A stretch of DNA of 64,000 bases from an uncultured Bacteroidia bacterium (GTDB lineage Bacteria > Bacteroidota > Bacteroidia > Bacteroidales > UBA932), in the NCBI GenBank assembly GCA_902785575.1, contig CACZZF010000014.1, positions 1 to 64,000 on the forward strand, in the 5' to 3' direction. Shown here piece by piece: positions 24,419 through 32,317 of this stretch. The first letter of the stretch is position 1. Each line of letters begins with the position of its first letter. The notes beneath the pieces are model-generated. The model did no database searches and had not been told where the DNA came from. It saw nothing but the letters and a program-made list of their open reading frames with translations. Position numbers and translations under genes: made by a program.

Positions 24419-26032
24419 TTATTCTTTGGGAATGGCGTAGGTGATTTTCAGTTTCGGTCTCCTGCCGTCCGAACCGGGCCCGAGAAGATGGCAGTTGTAG
24501 TAACGGTCCTTGTCCAGCTCGGTTGAGATTGATGTCTTGGTGGCTGAGGCGGACGCGTACTGGGCCATCATCATGTAGTTGTAGTAGTTGTTGTAACCAT
24601 AACCACCGTAGCCACCGTAACCGCCGTAACCATAACCGCCATAGCCTCCGTAACCTCCTCCGTAGATCTGGTTGGCGTAGGAATAATAGGCGAGCTGCTG
24701 GTAGTAGTCGGCCATCTGGCTGGCATCGGCGTCAGTCGTGGTCGTCTTTACTTTGCTCATGATCAGCATCCAGATGTCATAATTCGAGATGTTGTCATTA
24801 TCCTTCTTACGGATTATCTGCTGAACATGATGGGTCACATCAGGAGCGTACATGAGCAGGGACCTGTTGATGTCACCCTGGTTCTCGTCCGAGGCGCTGG
24901 CATCCGTCAGTCCAGCGAAAGCCACAGTGGTGTCAGTCGCTATCTTCATAGTCGGACTGAGAATCTGCGGGAAGAGATACATCGTCCTATAGTCGTCCGG
25001 GAACTCGAAGGGCATCTCGATCGTTGCCTTGCTGATGAGAGCAATGGTCGGGTCACCTCCCTTTGAAGAAATCTCGGAAGTGACCAGGCGCCTGATCTCT
25101 TCGGCGGAAATGACGGGCTTTATGCCGCTGCCGCCTTCGATGAATATCTTTTCGACCGCCTTCCCCGCCAGGCTCGCAGTCTCATGAGAATCCACATTGA
25201 ACACAAATTGCTCGGGTGTAGATTTGATAGAGATTAGGGAGTCCAGATTCTGGAACTGGAGAGGGCTGAAATAGAACATCAAGCTTGTGTCCTTGCGCTC
25301 CCCATTGTAAATCCCGCTGTAGTACATCACGGCATAGTTGTCTGAACGAACGAGATAGTTGTTGTACACTTCCGTGATGCCCATCTTGAACATATTGAAC
25401 CGTCCGCCATTGCCGACAGGCTCATCAGTGGTAATATATATTCCCGGGAATTTCTTGCAATAGGCCTTGAAGTCGGACATATCCTCATTGGTGATGTTGA
25501 GGTACTGCTCTCCGTATTCTTCTGTGAAATCAAAACTCAGACTGTCCGTGCCATTGACCACCGGAACGCCTTTGGTGATCCGATTGGTCCCGTGCTTCAC
25601 TTCCGTCCTCGAGTAATATTTGGTGGGATCCAGGGGCTCCGTCAGGCTGTAGACCTGCACATTCTGGAGTATCCTGGACTGGCTCTCATCAGCGACAGAG
25701 ATACTGTCCGCCACAGCTTGGAAGCGGAACCTCTTGAAAATAGGATCCTGTCCGAAATCAACTGATTTGAGCACTGGGACAAGAGTGACAACACAACCCC
25801 TGCTGAACAGGCCGTAATTGTCGTCACGAATGGCTCCGAAGTTGATGCGTGAGGATGAGTAACCGGACAAGCTGTCCACGGATTTCATCCAAATATCCTC
25901 AAGATCGAACTCCGCCGAGTAGAAATCATATTTAAGATTGGTGGCGATAAAATCGCCGCCGAGCTTCTCATTGACATTGACACAAGACATCAGGGCCGCC
26001 GCCAAGGCGATCGCCGCCAGAATCTTCTTCAT
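24419..26032 (-). CDS. DUF4270 lipoprotein with Gly-Tyr repeat
   Basis: A surface or periplasmic lipoprotein of 537 aa, function unknown. The lipobox LMSC places the acylated Cys at residue 17. The main part matches DUF4270, a beta-rich family of Bacteroidota that usually sits next to a short glycogen/starch synthase-like gene, as here: its ATG directly abuts the stop of that gene. Near the C-terminus (about 455-485) there is a run of GGY units, then NNYYNYMMMAQYA, and the chain ends with a conserved-looking strand. The Gly/Tyr run is not a normal part of the domain and may be a low-complexity, flexible or adhesive segment. Confidence 0.82.
   Translation of the reverse strand: MKKILAAIALAAALMSCVNVNEKLGGDFIATNLKYDFYSAEFDLEDIWMKSVDSLSGYSSSRINFGAIRDDNYGLFSRGCVVTLVPVLKSVDFGQDPIFKRFRFQAVADSISVADESQSRILQNVQVYSLTEPLDPTKYYSRTEVKHGTNRITKGVPVVNGTDSLSFDFTEEYGEQYLNITNEDMSDFKAYCKKFPGIYITTDEPVGNGGRFNMFKMGITEVYNNYLVRSDNYAVMYYSGIYNGERKDTSLMFYFSPLQFQNLDSLISIKSTPEQFVFNVDSHETASLAGKAVEKIFIEGGSGIKPVISAEEIRRLVTSEISSKGGDPTIALISKATIEMPFEFPDDYRTMYLFPQILSPTMKIATDTTVAFAGLTDASASDENQGDINRSLLMYAPDVTHHVQQIIRKKDNDNISNYDIWMLIMSKVKTTTTDADASQMADYYQQLAYYSYANQIYGGGYGGYGGYGYGGYGGYGGYGYNNYYNYMMMAQYASASATKTSISTELDKDRYYNCHLLGPGSDGRRPKLKITYAIPKE
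24594..24664 (-). repeat. tandem codon repeat for Gly-Gly-Tyr
   Basis: About 70 bp of imperfect 9-base units (GGC/GGA-GGT-TAC/TAT in coding sense) inside the DUF4270 gene. Units differ mainly at third codon positions, so the repeat is old or kept by selection on protein sequence. Confidence 0.8.
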
Positions 26033-26854
26033 TTACCGCAACTCTTGATAAAATCTGTCGTATTCATCGATGTAGCTTCCGTCCTCCATGGATTTCCCGT
26101 CGAAGGGGAGTGTGGGGATCTTGAGTCCTTCGCAGAACTTGATGATACCGCTGTCCACATCGGGTGCGCCGAAAATCACGCCGTCAGAATACAAGGCTGC
26201 CATTTCCGCAAGATTTATGCCAGTGGGGGTGTCCAGAATAGACACGTCATCGGGCTTGATTCCTCCAAACGGGACGGTGTCTTTGAAAGACGGGGAGAAC
26301 GTCTCGGTGGAGATGTCGTTATAAATGGAGGTGACGACTTTGCTGCCGGCGAATATGGGATCCCCGTAATAGACTTTCTTGAGGTAGAGCGGGACAAGGT
26401 GGGAAATCCATCCCTGGCAATGGATCACGTCAGGAGCCCAGCGGAGCTTCTTTACAGTCTCCATGACGCCCCTGGCGAAGAATATAGCCCTCTGCCCGTT
26501 GTCTTCGAAGAACTTTCCGTCCGCGTCGAATGTGGTCTGCTTGCGGCGGAAGAAGTCGTCGTTGTCGATGAAATAGACCTGAATCCTCGCAGATGCGATG
26601 GAGGCCACCTTGATCACCAATGTCCTGTCCACATCTCCGATGATGATGTTCATTCCGGAGAGGCGGATGACCTCGTGCAACTGGTTCTTTCTCTCGTTGA
26701 TGCAACCGTACCGGGGCATGAATGCCCTGATTTGCCTCTTCTTGTCCTGGATACCTTGCGGAAGGTAACGCCCGATCTTGGCGATTGGGCTCTCGGGGAG
26801 GAAAGGCATGATCTCCGAGTTGATGAATAAAACTTTGTTGACGGGATTACCCAT
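26033..26854 (-). CDS. single-domain glycogen/starch synthase-like protein (GT5 N-terminal part)
   Basis: A 273-aa protein equal to only the N-terminal Rossmann domain of GT5 starch synthase; full enzymes are about 480 aa. It keeps the start KVLFINSEIMPFLPESPIAKIGRYLPQGIQ (cf. the E-x-x-P-F-x-K-x-G-G-L block, here without the Lys-x-Gly-Gly), the PRYGCINERKNQLHEV region, and the DVIHCQGWISHLVPLYLK segment. The C-terminal ADP-glucose-binding domain is missing, so true synthase activity is doubtful. Such short forms paired with DUF4270 are recurrent in Bacteroidales, which argues for a distinct conserved role. Confidence 0.8.
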   Translation of the reverse strand: MGNPVNKVLFINSEIMPFLPESPIAKIGRYLPQGIQDKKRQIRAFMPRYGCINERKNQLHEVIRLSGMNIIIGDVDRTLVIKVASIASARIQVYFIDNDDFFRRKQTTFDADGKFFEDNGQRAIFFARGVMETVKKLRWAPDVIHCQGWISHLVPLYLKKVYYGDPIFAGSKVVTSIYNDISTETFSPSFKDTVPFGGIKPDDVSILDTPTGINLAEMAALYSDGVIFGAPDVDSGIIKFCEGLKIPTLPFDGKSMEDGSYIDEYDRFYQELR

Positions 26855-26872
26855 ATTATATTAATTGTCCGA

Positions 26873-26880
26873 CAAAGGTA
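26873..26880 (-). promoter_or_regulatory. -7 box for the GT5-like/DUF4270 pair
   Basis: TACCTTTG on the minus strand, 18 bases before the ATG at 26854. Confidence 0.55.
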
Positions 26881-26910
26881 AGAATTTTTTTTCATATTTT
26901 GATAATTCAC

Positions 26911-26918
26911 TATATTTG
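26911..26918 (+). promoter_or_regulatory. -7 box for the ftsX operon
   Basis: TATATTTG, 18 bases before the ATG at 26937. It is divergent from the box at 26873-26880. Confidence 0.6.
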
Positions 26919-26936
26919 AAACCAATTTGGAGTAAT

Positions 26937-27821
26937 ATGCGGATGTCTTCAGGCGAGAACAAATTGATGAAGAGAAGGCTTGCCGGAGCCTGGATATCGA
27001 GTGTGATAAGCATCACGCTGGTGCTGTTCCTTGTGGGTGTGGGCAGCTTGCTTCTGGTCAATGCGAAGAGCGTTTCCGACTATTTCAAGGAGAATGTCCA
27101 GGTGTCTGTCCTGCTGAAGCAGGAAGTCACTGAGGATGAGGCCATGAGCTTCGCCACAGAACTGGATTCCCGCCCGTTCGTGAAAGCGACCCGCTTCGTG
27201 TCGAGGGCGGAGGGCACCCAGGAGATGTCGAACATGCTCGGCGAAGATTTCCTCAAGGTTTTTGAGACTGCTCCGATTCCGCTTTCCATAGATGTCACCC
27301 TTAGGGCCGACTATGTCACCGCTGACAGTCTGGCCGTGGTCGAGAAAGAGATATCCTCTTCTCCTATTGTTGAGGAAGTGGCTTATCAGCAATCACTTAT
27401 TGACAAGCTCAACACTAACCTGGCGAAGATTTCCCTCATTCTTGGAATATTCGTCCTTCTTCTCCTCTTCATATCCTTCGTGCTTATTAATAACACGGTG
27501 AGACTCAATGTGTTCTCGAAGAGGTTCACAATCCACACCATGAAACTGGTCGGAGCTACCAAGTCCTTCATCCGGGCGCCTTTCTTAGGCCAATCCGTGT
27601 TCCAGGGACTGATTTCGGCCTTGCTGGCGATTCTGATGCTCCTTGCCGGCTTGTTCATAGTCAGGAAAGAGTTCTCACAACTTTTCGAGGTGTTCAGCCT
27701 TGACTTGTTGCTGGTCGTGATAGGAATCGTGGTGGTGTCGGGCGTCGTGATTTGCCTGGTCAGCACCTGGTTCGTGGTCGGGAAGTTGGTATCTCTTCCG
27801 AAGGATGAGCTATATTATTAA
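26937..27821 (+). CDS. ftsX: cell division ABC permease FtsX
   Basis: Inner membrane protein of 294 aa that with FtsE links division to peptidoglycan hydrolase control. I use ATG 26937 because a TATATTTG box lies between it and the further-upstream in-frame start. One N-terminal helix (about 20-42) precedes a periplasmic domain (to about 160, with FVSRAEGTQEMSNMLGEDF, a typical FtsX block), then three helices with the motif RFTIHTMKLVGATKSFIRAPFL, the coupling region to FtsE. ftsE is not adjacent, as is usual in this phylum. The DUF3098 and uppP genes follow. Confidence 0.92.
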   Translation: MRMSSGENKLMKRRLAGAWISSVISITLVLFLVGVGSLLLVNAKSVSDYFKENVQVSVLLKQEVTEDEAMSFATELDSRPFVKATRFVSRAEGTQEMSNMLGEDFLKVFETAPIPLSIDVTLRADYVTADSLAVVEKEISSSPIVEEVAYQQSLIDKLNTNLAKISLILGIFVLLLLFISFVLINNTVRLNVFSKRFTIHTMKLVGATKSFIRAPFLGQSVFQGLISALLAILMLLAGLFIVRKEFSQLFEVFSLDLLLVVIGIVVVSGVVICLVSTWFVVGKLVSLPKDELYY

Positions 27822-27841
27822 TTGATAGATATTTCTGATAT

Positions 27842-28093
27842 ATGGCAGATAACACGAAAATGGCGATCACACGCAAGGGTTTGAAGTGGATCCTTATGGG
27901 TTTCCTGGTCATGTTGGCCGGCTTCATCCTGATGATGGGTGGCGGAGTCAAGGATCCGCAGGTGTTCAATTGGGCGATGTTCAATTTCCAAAGGCTTGTA
28001 GCGGCTCCTTTGGTCATCCTTTGCGGTGTTGTGATTGTCATTATAGCCATCATCCGGCGTCCCGCCGAATCGGAAGATAACGTAAAGAAGTGA
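27842..28093 (+). CDS. DUF3098 membrane protein
   Basis: An 83-aa inner membrane protein with two helices (about residues 17-37 and 52-70) and charged ends. The motif WILMGFLVMLAGFILMMGGGVKDPQVFNWAMF is the mark of DUF3098, which sits between ftsX and uppP in many Bacteroidota. The gene order suggests a link to division or lipid-carrier recycling; no activity is known. Confidence 0.88.
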   Translation: MADNTKMAITRKGLKWILMGFLVMLAGFILMMGGGVKDPQVFNWAMFNFQRLVAAPLVILCGVVIVIIAIIRRPAESEDNVKK

Positions 28094-28094
28094 T

Positions 28095-29003
28095 ATGAGC
28101 TGGTTGCAAGCCCTCCTGCTGGGCATAGTGCAGGGCCTCACCGAGTTTCTTCCTGTCAGTTCCAGCGGCCATCTTATGATTGTGAAGGAGTTGCTGGGTG
28201 TTGACGGGGAAGGTTTCCTTGATTTCACGGTAACTGTCCATCTGGCCACAGTCCTGAGCACTCTGGTAGTGTTCTGGAAACCAATATGCAAGCTCCTGGC
28301 CGGGTTCTTCAAGTTCAAGTATAATGATGAGACCGACTATATCTTCAAGATTCTGGTCTCGATGATTCCTGTGGCTTTGGTCGGCTTCCTTTTCAAGGAT
28401 CAGGTCGAGGCTCTTTTCGGCGATTCCCTCACGACTGTCGCCATCTGCCTCCTTGTCACCGCCGCTTTGTTGCTGCTGTCTGATTTATTCGGAAATGGTG
28501 CCGTCAGGAGGGGTGTCCCCCTCGTTCGCTGCGCTTCGCGCCCTATCCGGGTAAATGCTCTCTCGGAGGACACCCCTCCTGACGGTGGGACAGTTTCCGA
28601 AGAACGAGGTGAGTCGCGCAACGGGATCAATTTCTGGCAGGCTTTTGTGGTGGGTATAGGACAAGCTTTCGCAGTGGCGCCGGGTTTGTCACGCTCCGGA
28701 ACCACCATAGCCACCGGTCTTCTCTGCGGAGTCAAACGCGAGGTAATGGCCCAGTTCTCCTTCCTGATGGTCCTCATCCCGATTATCGGAGAACAGGCCC
28801 TGGACATCCTCAAAGCGGCCACCGGTCATGCCGAACTGGGAGGGGGATTGAGTCCAGTCTGTCTGGTCGTCGGCTTCATCTCCGCCTTCTTTGCCGGGCT
28901 GTTCGCCTGCAAGGCCATGGTCGCCTTAGTCAAGAAGGCTAAGCTTGGCTGGTTCGCCTTGTACTGCGCGATCATCGCTATCTTGATATTCATATTCGCC
29001 TGA
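28095..29003 (+). CDS. uppP: undecaprenyl-diphosphatase UppP/BacA with palindromic insert
   Basis: Inner membrane phosphatase of 302 aa that recycles undecaprenyl diphosphate for cell-wall and polysaccharide synthesis. The N-terminal signature GIVQGLTEFLPVSSSGH (residues 10-26, with E17 and the SSSGH run) and the second block PGLSRSGTTIATGLLCG are intact, so the enzyme is probably active. Usual length is about 265-275 aa; the surplus is in one loop (residues about 136-164), which is encoded by the 85-bp palindromic element at 28501-28585. The loop lies between LLLLSDLFG and INFWQAFVVG, outside the catalytic blocks. Starts 1 bp after DUF3098. Confidence 0.93.
   Translation: MSWLQALLLGIVQGLTEFLPVSSSGHLMIVKELLGVDGEGFLDFTVTVHLATVLSTLVVFWKPICKLLAGFFKFKYNDETDYIFKILVSMIPVALVGFLFKDQVEALFGDSLTTVAICLLVTAALLLLSDLFGNGAVRRGVPLVRCASRPIRVNALSEDTPPDGGTVSEERGESRNGINFWQAFVVGIGQAFAVAPGLSRSGTTIATGLLCGVKREVMAQFSFLMVLIPIIGEQALDILKAATGHAELGGGLSPVCLVVGFISAFFAGLFACKAMVALVKKAKLGWFALYCAIIAILIFIFA
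28501..28585 (+). repeat. in-frame palindromic element, copy B
   Basis: Perfect 18-bp inverted repeat: CCGTCAGGAGGGGTGTCC (28501-28518) and its complement at 28568-28585, enclosing 49 bp. The core at 28526-28560 matches copy A at 31 of 35 bases. Translated in a frame shifted by one relative to copy A, it gives RCASRPIRVNAL in UppP. GGTG occurs at both borders (28497-28500 and 28584-28587), a possible but weak target duplication. Confidence 0.88.
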
Positions 29004-29013
29004 CATTTTCGGC

Positions 29014-29772
29014 ATGGCGGAACGGTCCCTGGTTTATTTCGTGGCTGATGTCCACCTCGGGTTGGACGTCAATGATCCCGCGGATCGGGAGGCCCGCTTC
29101 GTCCGTTTCCTGGAATCGATCCCTAAGGACAAAACCCTCGCCCTCTACATGTTGGGTGACATTTGGGACTTTTGGTACGAGTATAAGGATCTGGTCCCAA
29201 AGGGTTACGTGCGGGTTTTCGCCGCATTGATGGACTTGATGGAGGCCGGAGTGAAGGTGTATTTCTTCCAGGGAAATCACGACATCTGGTGTTACCACTA
29301 TTTCTCCGACATGGGGATTGAAATCCTCCAACAGCCTTATGTCGTTGAGCTGGGGGGCAAGGTGTTCTGTCTAGGCCATGGAGATGGCCTGGGGCCGGGA
29401 TTGTTCTCCTATAAACTTATGCGTGGAATATTCCGGAACAAATTCTGTCAGAGGATGTTCAGCGCATTTATCCATCCCACATTGGCTTTCGCTTTAGGGA
29501 AGGGATGGTCGAAGAGGAATCGCTTGTCAAGGAGTGGGGAATACGTATTCAAAGGCCCTGACGAACCTCTATACAAGTTCGCTGTCGAGTTCTCCGGGAA
29601 CAGGAAGATTGATTATATGATTTTCGGCCATTTCCACACTTCGGTCGACTTGGAATTGCCGACAGGGGCCAGGCTGTTGGTGCTGAAGGATTGGATGGAT
29701 CCTCAGTCCTCGAAATTTATCGTCTTTGATTTGATTTCCGGGTGCTTGGGCATCTCCCAGAATATCGAGTAA
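29014..29772 (+). CDS. lpxH: UDP-2,3-diacylglucosamine diphosphatase (LpxH-type)
   Basis: A 252-aa calcineurin-like metallophosphoesterase of lipid A synthesis that cleaves UDP-2,3-diacylglucosamine to lipid X. Metal-binding motifs in order: D12-x-H14 (ADVHLG), GDIWDFW, GNHD, and GHFH near residue 207, with CLGHGDGLG typical of the LpxH/LpxG group of Bacteroidota. It is peripheral to the inner membrane. Its last 70 bp overlap the convergent DUF4294 gene. Confidence 0.88.
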   Translation: MAERSLVYFVADVHLGLDVNDPADREARFVRFLESIPKDKTLALYMLGDIWDFWYEYKDLVPKGYVRVFAALMDLMEAGVKVYFFQGNHDIWCYHYFSDMGIEILQQPYVVELGGKVFCLGHGDGLGPGLFSYKLMRGIFRNKFCQRMFSAFIHPTLAFALGKGWSKRNRLSRSGEYVFKGPDEPLYKFAVEFSGNRKIDYMIFGHFHTSVDLELPTGARLLVLKDWMDPQSSKFIVFDLISGCLGISQNIE

Positions 29773-30413
29773 TACAGGGCGTCGAACTCGCCCCTCCTCC
29801 ATTTTTCCACCAGATATTCGGTCATTTTGTCGTCGCCTTTCGGGTCATAGGCGCTTTTCAGGTCGTTTCCGAAAATTTTCGCGACTCCTTGCCAGAATCC
29901 GGCCGTGATGCCGCTCTTGTAGTCCTTGATAATCTTGTAGGATGATCGGCCTATCTCCCTGTCTATGAGTTTGATGAGCAGGCGGCCTTGGGATATGCTC
30001 ATGCTCTTTAGCGGCTTCTCGTAGGCTTCGAACAGCTCTTTCTGCATCTGTCCGATGTATTTCTCTTTTTTCCTCCTCCGTAGGCTGTTCTGGGCGATAT
30101 GGTCGTCAACTTGCATCGTCAGATCTTTGGCCAACAAGGCGTACGGGTAGACTTTGTTGAAGTTGTAGACGAGTCTGTAGTAGCTCTTCAGGTCACTCTT
30201 GCCCCTGCGCCCGCGGGGGAATATCCAAATGGGATTGATGCTGTCGTAATAGACCGTGTCGCCTTTCTCTACCCTATAGCCCATGTAAGTGGCGCCCGTC
30301 CTGCTTGGAGGGATGGGAATGCCACCTTCCTCCTGAGCGGCAGCGTTTGTTGTCGTCAGGAGACCGGCCATGAACAGGCAAAGCGGAAGTATAATGGTAG
30401 TCAGTTTTCCCAT
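29703..30413 (-). CDS. DUF4294 exported protein
   Basis: A 236-aa predicted periplasmic protein. ATG 30413 starts a clean signal peptide (MGKLTTIILPLCLFMAGLLTTTNAAAQ); an ATG 18 bases upstream is possible. The family block YYRLVYNFNKVYPYALLAK followed by a basic stretch (RRRKKEKYI) and QGRLLIKLIDREIG defines DUF4294, present across Bacteroidota with no known role. The last 70 bp are shared, on the opposite strand, with the end of lpxH. A near-consensus TATCTTTA box lies about 50 bp before the start. Confidence 0.85.
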   Translation of the reverse strand: MGKLTTIILPLCLFMAGLLTTTNAAAQEEGGIPIPPSRTGATYMGYRVEKGDTVYYDSINPIWIFPRGRRGKSDLKSYYRLVYNFNKVYPYALLAKDLTMQVDDHIAQNSLRRRKKEKYIGQMQKELFEAYEKPLKSMSISQGRLLIKLIDREIGRSSYKIIKDYKSGITAGFWQGVAKIFGNDLKSAYDPKGDDKMTEYLVEKWRRGEFDALYYSIFWEMPKHPEIKSKTINFED

Positions 30414-30597
30414 ATCGGAACGGTCGGGCAAAAGCCCTCCGGTTTACTGAAAAAAAAGTGCCATAAAGATAGCCTCTCGCGAGCGTTGTCGAAACTGGTC
30501 GTAATTTTTTTTGAACGTAAGTTATAAATCGCTGATAATGACTATGTTCTTTGTTGGATTTCGTGGTCGAAAAAGAATAAAAATTTTTCAAATAGTG

Positions 30598-30627
30598 TTT
30601 GAAATCCAGTATTTTTTACTAACTTTG
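30598..30627 (+). promoter_or_regulatory. promoter of the rplP-rplQ ribosomal operon
   Basis: TTTG (30598-30601) and TAACTTTG (30620-30627) with 18 bp between form the best promoter in the window. An 88-base leader follows; CCCAA and TTGGG within it can pair around an ACCGGGGATTA loop, and CGCTGATAAT at 30662 repeats one at 30531. From 30432 to 30597 I see no gene. Confidence 0.8.
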
Positions 30628-30715
30628 CAGTCCCAAAAACCGGGGATTATTGGGTTAAGCCGCTGATAATCAACGAGTTGGAAAGTTTGAATAATTTATT
30701 TAAAGTAATACGGCA

Positions 30716-31135
30716 ATGTTACAACCAAAGAAAACAAAGTTCAGAAGGGAACAGAAGAACGTGATGAAGGGAATGGCCCAGAGGGGCAATCAGCTCGCGT
30801 TCGGTTCCTTCGGTCTTAAGACCCTCGAGAACTGCTGGATCACAGCGCAGCAGATTGAGTCTGCTCGTCAGGCTATCTCACGTCGCATGAACCGTGAGGG
30901 ACAGATATGGATCAGGATATTCCCTGTCAAGCCCTTCACCAAGAAGCCTCTCGACACCCGTATGGGTAAGGGTAAGGGCGATCCTCAGGGATTCGTCGCT
31001 CCCGTGACTCCGGGCCGCATCCTCTTCGAGGCTGACGGTGTCTCTCTCGCCACCGCGAAGGAGGCCATGCGTCTCGCGTCCCACAAGCTCCCGATCGCGA
31101 CCAAGTTTGTCGTTCGCAGGGATTATGTTGAATAA
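30716..31135 (+). CDS. rplP: 50S ribosomal protein L16
   Basis: A 139-aa large-subunit protein near the A-site tRNA and peptidyl transferase centre. The start [19 protein letters not shown] and the loop [19 protein letters not shown] are diagnostic. It is the first gene of the cluster here, whereas in most bacteria rpsC lies directly before it. rpmC follows at 21 bp. Confidence 0.97.
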   Translation: MLQPKKTKFRREQKNVMKGMAQRGNQLAFGSFGLKTLENCWITAQQIESARQAISRRMNREGQIWIRIFPVKPFTKKPLDTRMGKGKGDPQGFVAPVTPGRILFEADGVSLATAKEAMRLASHKLPIATKFVVRRDYVE

Positions 31136-31156
31136 TATTAATGGAGAAGAAAGGAA

Positions 31157-31354
31157 ATGAAAACATCTGAAGTACGCGAGATGTCCATCGCAGATCTGCA
31201 GGACCGCATCCAGGTAGAAAGGAACAGGCTTGAGACCATGAAGCTCAACCACGCCATCTCTCCATTGGAGAACACATCGGAATTCAAGAAAGTCAGAAAG
31301 GATATCGCTCGCATGATCACTATCCTCGCTGAGAAAGAAAAAGACCAGAAATAA
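31157..31354 (+). CDS. rpmC: 50S ribosomal protein L29
   Basis: A 65-aa two-helix protein at the polypeptide exit site, a docking point for trigger factor and SRP. MKTSEVREMSIADLQDRI and the closing VRKDIARMITILAEKE are typical. Next gene at 7 bp. Confidence 0.95.
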   Translation: MKTSEVREMSIADLQDRIQVERNRLETMKLNHAISPLENTSEFKKVRKDIARMITILAEKEKDQK

Positions 31355-31361
31355 TTAAGTC

Positions 31362-31616
31362 ATGGAAAGAAATCTTCGTAAGGAAAGAATCGGCGTAGTG
31401 GTCAGCAACAAGATGGACAAGACCATCGTTGTCCAAGTCGAGACCAGAAAGAAGCATCCTCTCTACGGAAAGTTCATCAAGCAGTCGACCAAGTTCGTCG
31501 CCCAGGATGACAAGAACGAGTGCGATGAGGGAGATACCGTGCGCATCATGGAGACCCGCCCGCTCAGCAAGACCAAGAGGTGGAGATTAGTTGAAATCGT
31601 TGAAAAAGTCAAATAG
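31362..31616 (+). CDS. rpsQ: 30S ribosomal protein S17
   Basis: An 84-aa OB-fold protein binding the 5' domain of 16S rRNA early in assembly. The block [28 protein letters not shown] and the ending [17 protein letters not shown] are diagnostic. rplN starts 2 bp after its stop. Confidence 0.96.
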   Translation: MERNLRKERIGVVVSNKMDKTIVVQVETRKKHPLYGKFIKQSTKFVAQDDKNECDEGDTVRIMETRPLSKTKRWRLVEIVEKVK

Positions 31617-31618
31617 TT

Positions 31619-31984
31619 ATGATACAGCAGGAAACACGTTTACAGGTTGCCGACAACAGCGGAGCGAAGGAAGTCCTTTGCATCCGTGTGCTTGGCGGTA
31701 CGCATCATAGGTATGCGACAGTGGGCGACCAGATCGTGGTTGCGATCAAGAGCGCCATCCCTAGTGGAGACGCCAAGAAGGGTACGGTCTCCAAGGCCGT
31801 CGTCGTCCGCACCAAGAAGGAAATCCGCAGACCGGACGGATCTTACATCCGTTTCGATGACAACGCTTGCGTTCTTCTGAACAACGCTGGCGAGCTCCGC
31901 GGAACGCGTATCTTCGGCCCCGTGGCCAGGGAGTTGCGCGAGAACTACATGAAGATTGTTTCACTGGCACCTGAGGTCCTTTAA
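31619..31984 (+). CDS. rplN: 50S ribosomal protein L14
   Basis: A 121-aa protein at the subunit interface, forming bridges with 16S r[30 protein letters not shown] and the C-terminal [14 protein letters not shown] are invariant family blocks. Followed at 13 bp by rplX. Confidence 0.97.
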   Translation: MIQQETRLQVADNSGAKEVLCIRVLGGTHHRYATVGDQIVVAIKSAIPSGDAKKGTVSKAVVVRTKKEIRRPDGSYIRFDDNACVLLNNAGELRGTRIFGPVARELRENYMKIVSLAPEVL

Positions 31985-31997
31985 TATCTGGAGAATC

Positions 31998-32315
31998 ATG
32001 AAAAAGTTACATATCAAGAAAGGTGACACAGTGTATGTCAACGCTGGCAACGACAAGGGCAAGACCGGCAAGGTCCTGACCGTCATCCCCGCCAAGGATC
32101 GCGTGATCGTCGAGGGTGTCAATGTCATCAGCAAGCACACCAAACCCAACGCGGCTCATCCGCAGGGTGGTATCATCAAGCAGGAGGCGGGTGTCCACAT
32201 CTCCAACCTCCAGCTCATCGACCCGTCAACTAACAAGCCCACCAGGGTTGGTTACAAGTATGTCGACGGCAAGAAGGTTCGTTACGCTAAGAAATCAGGA
32301 GAGGAGATCAAGTAA
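31998..32315 (+). CDS. rplX: 50S ribosomal protein L24
   Basis: A 105-aa KOW-domain protein that starts 50S assembly. The ATG at 31998 gives the family start [22 protein letters not shown]; an in-frame ATG 42 bases upstream lies inside rplN and is rejected. rplE follows at 2 bp. Confidence 0.95.
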   Translation: MKKLHIKKGDTVYVNAGNDKGKTGKVLTVIPAKDRVIVEGVNVISKHTKPNAAHPQGGIIKQEAGVHISNLQLIDPSTNKPTRVGYKYVDGKKVRYAKKSGEEIK

Positions 32316-32317
32316 TC

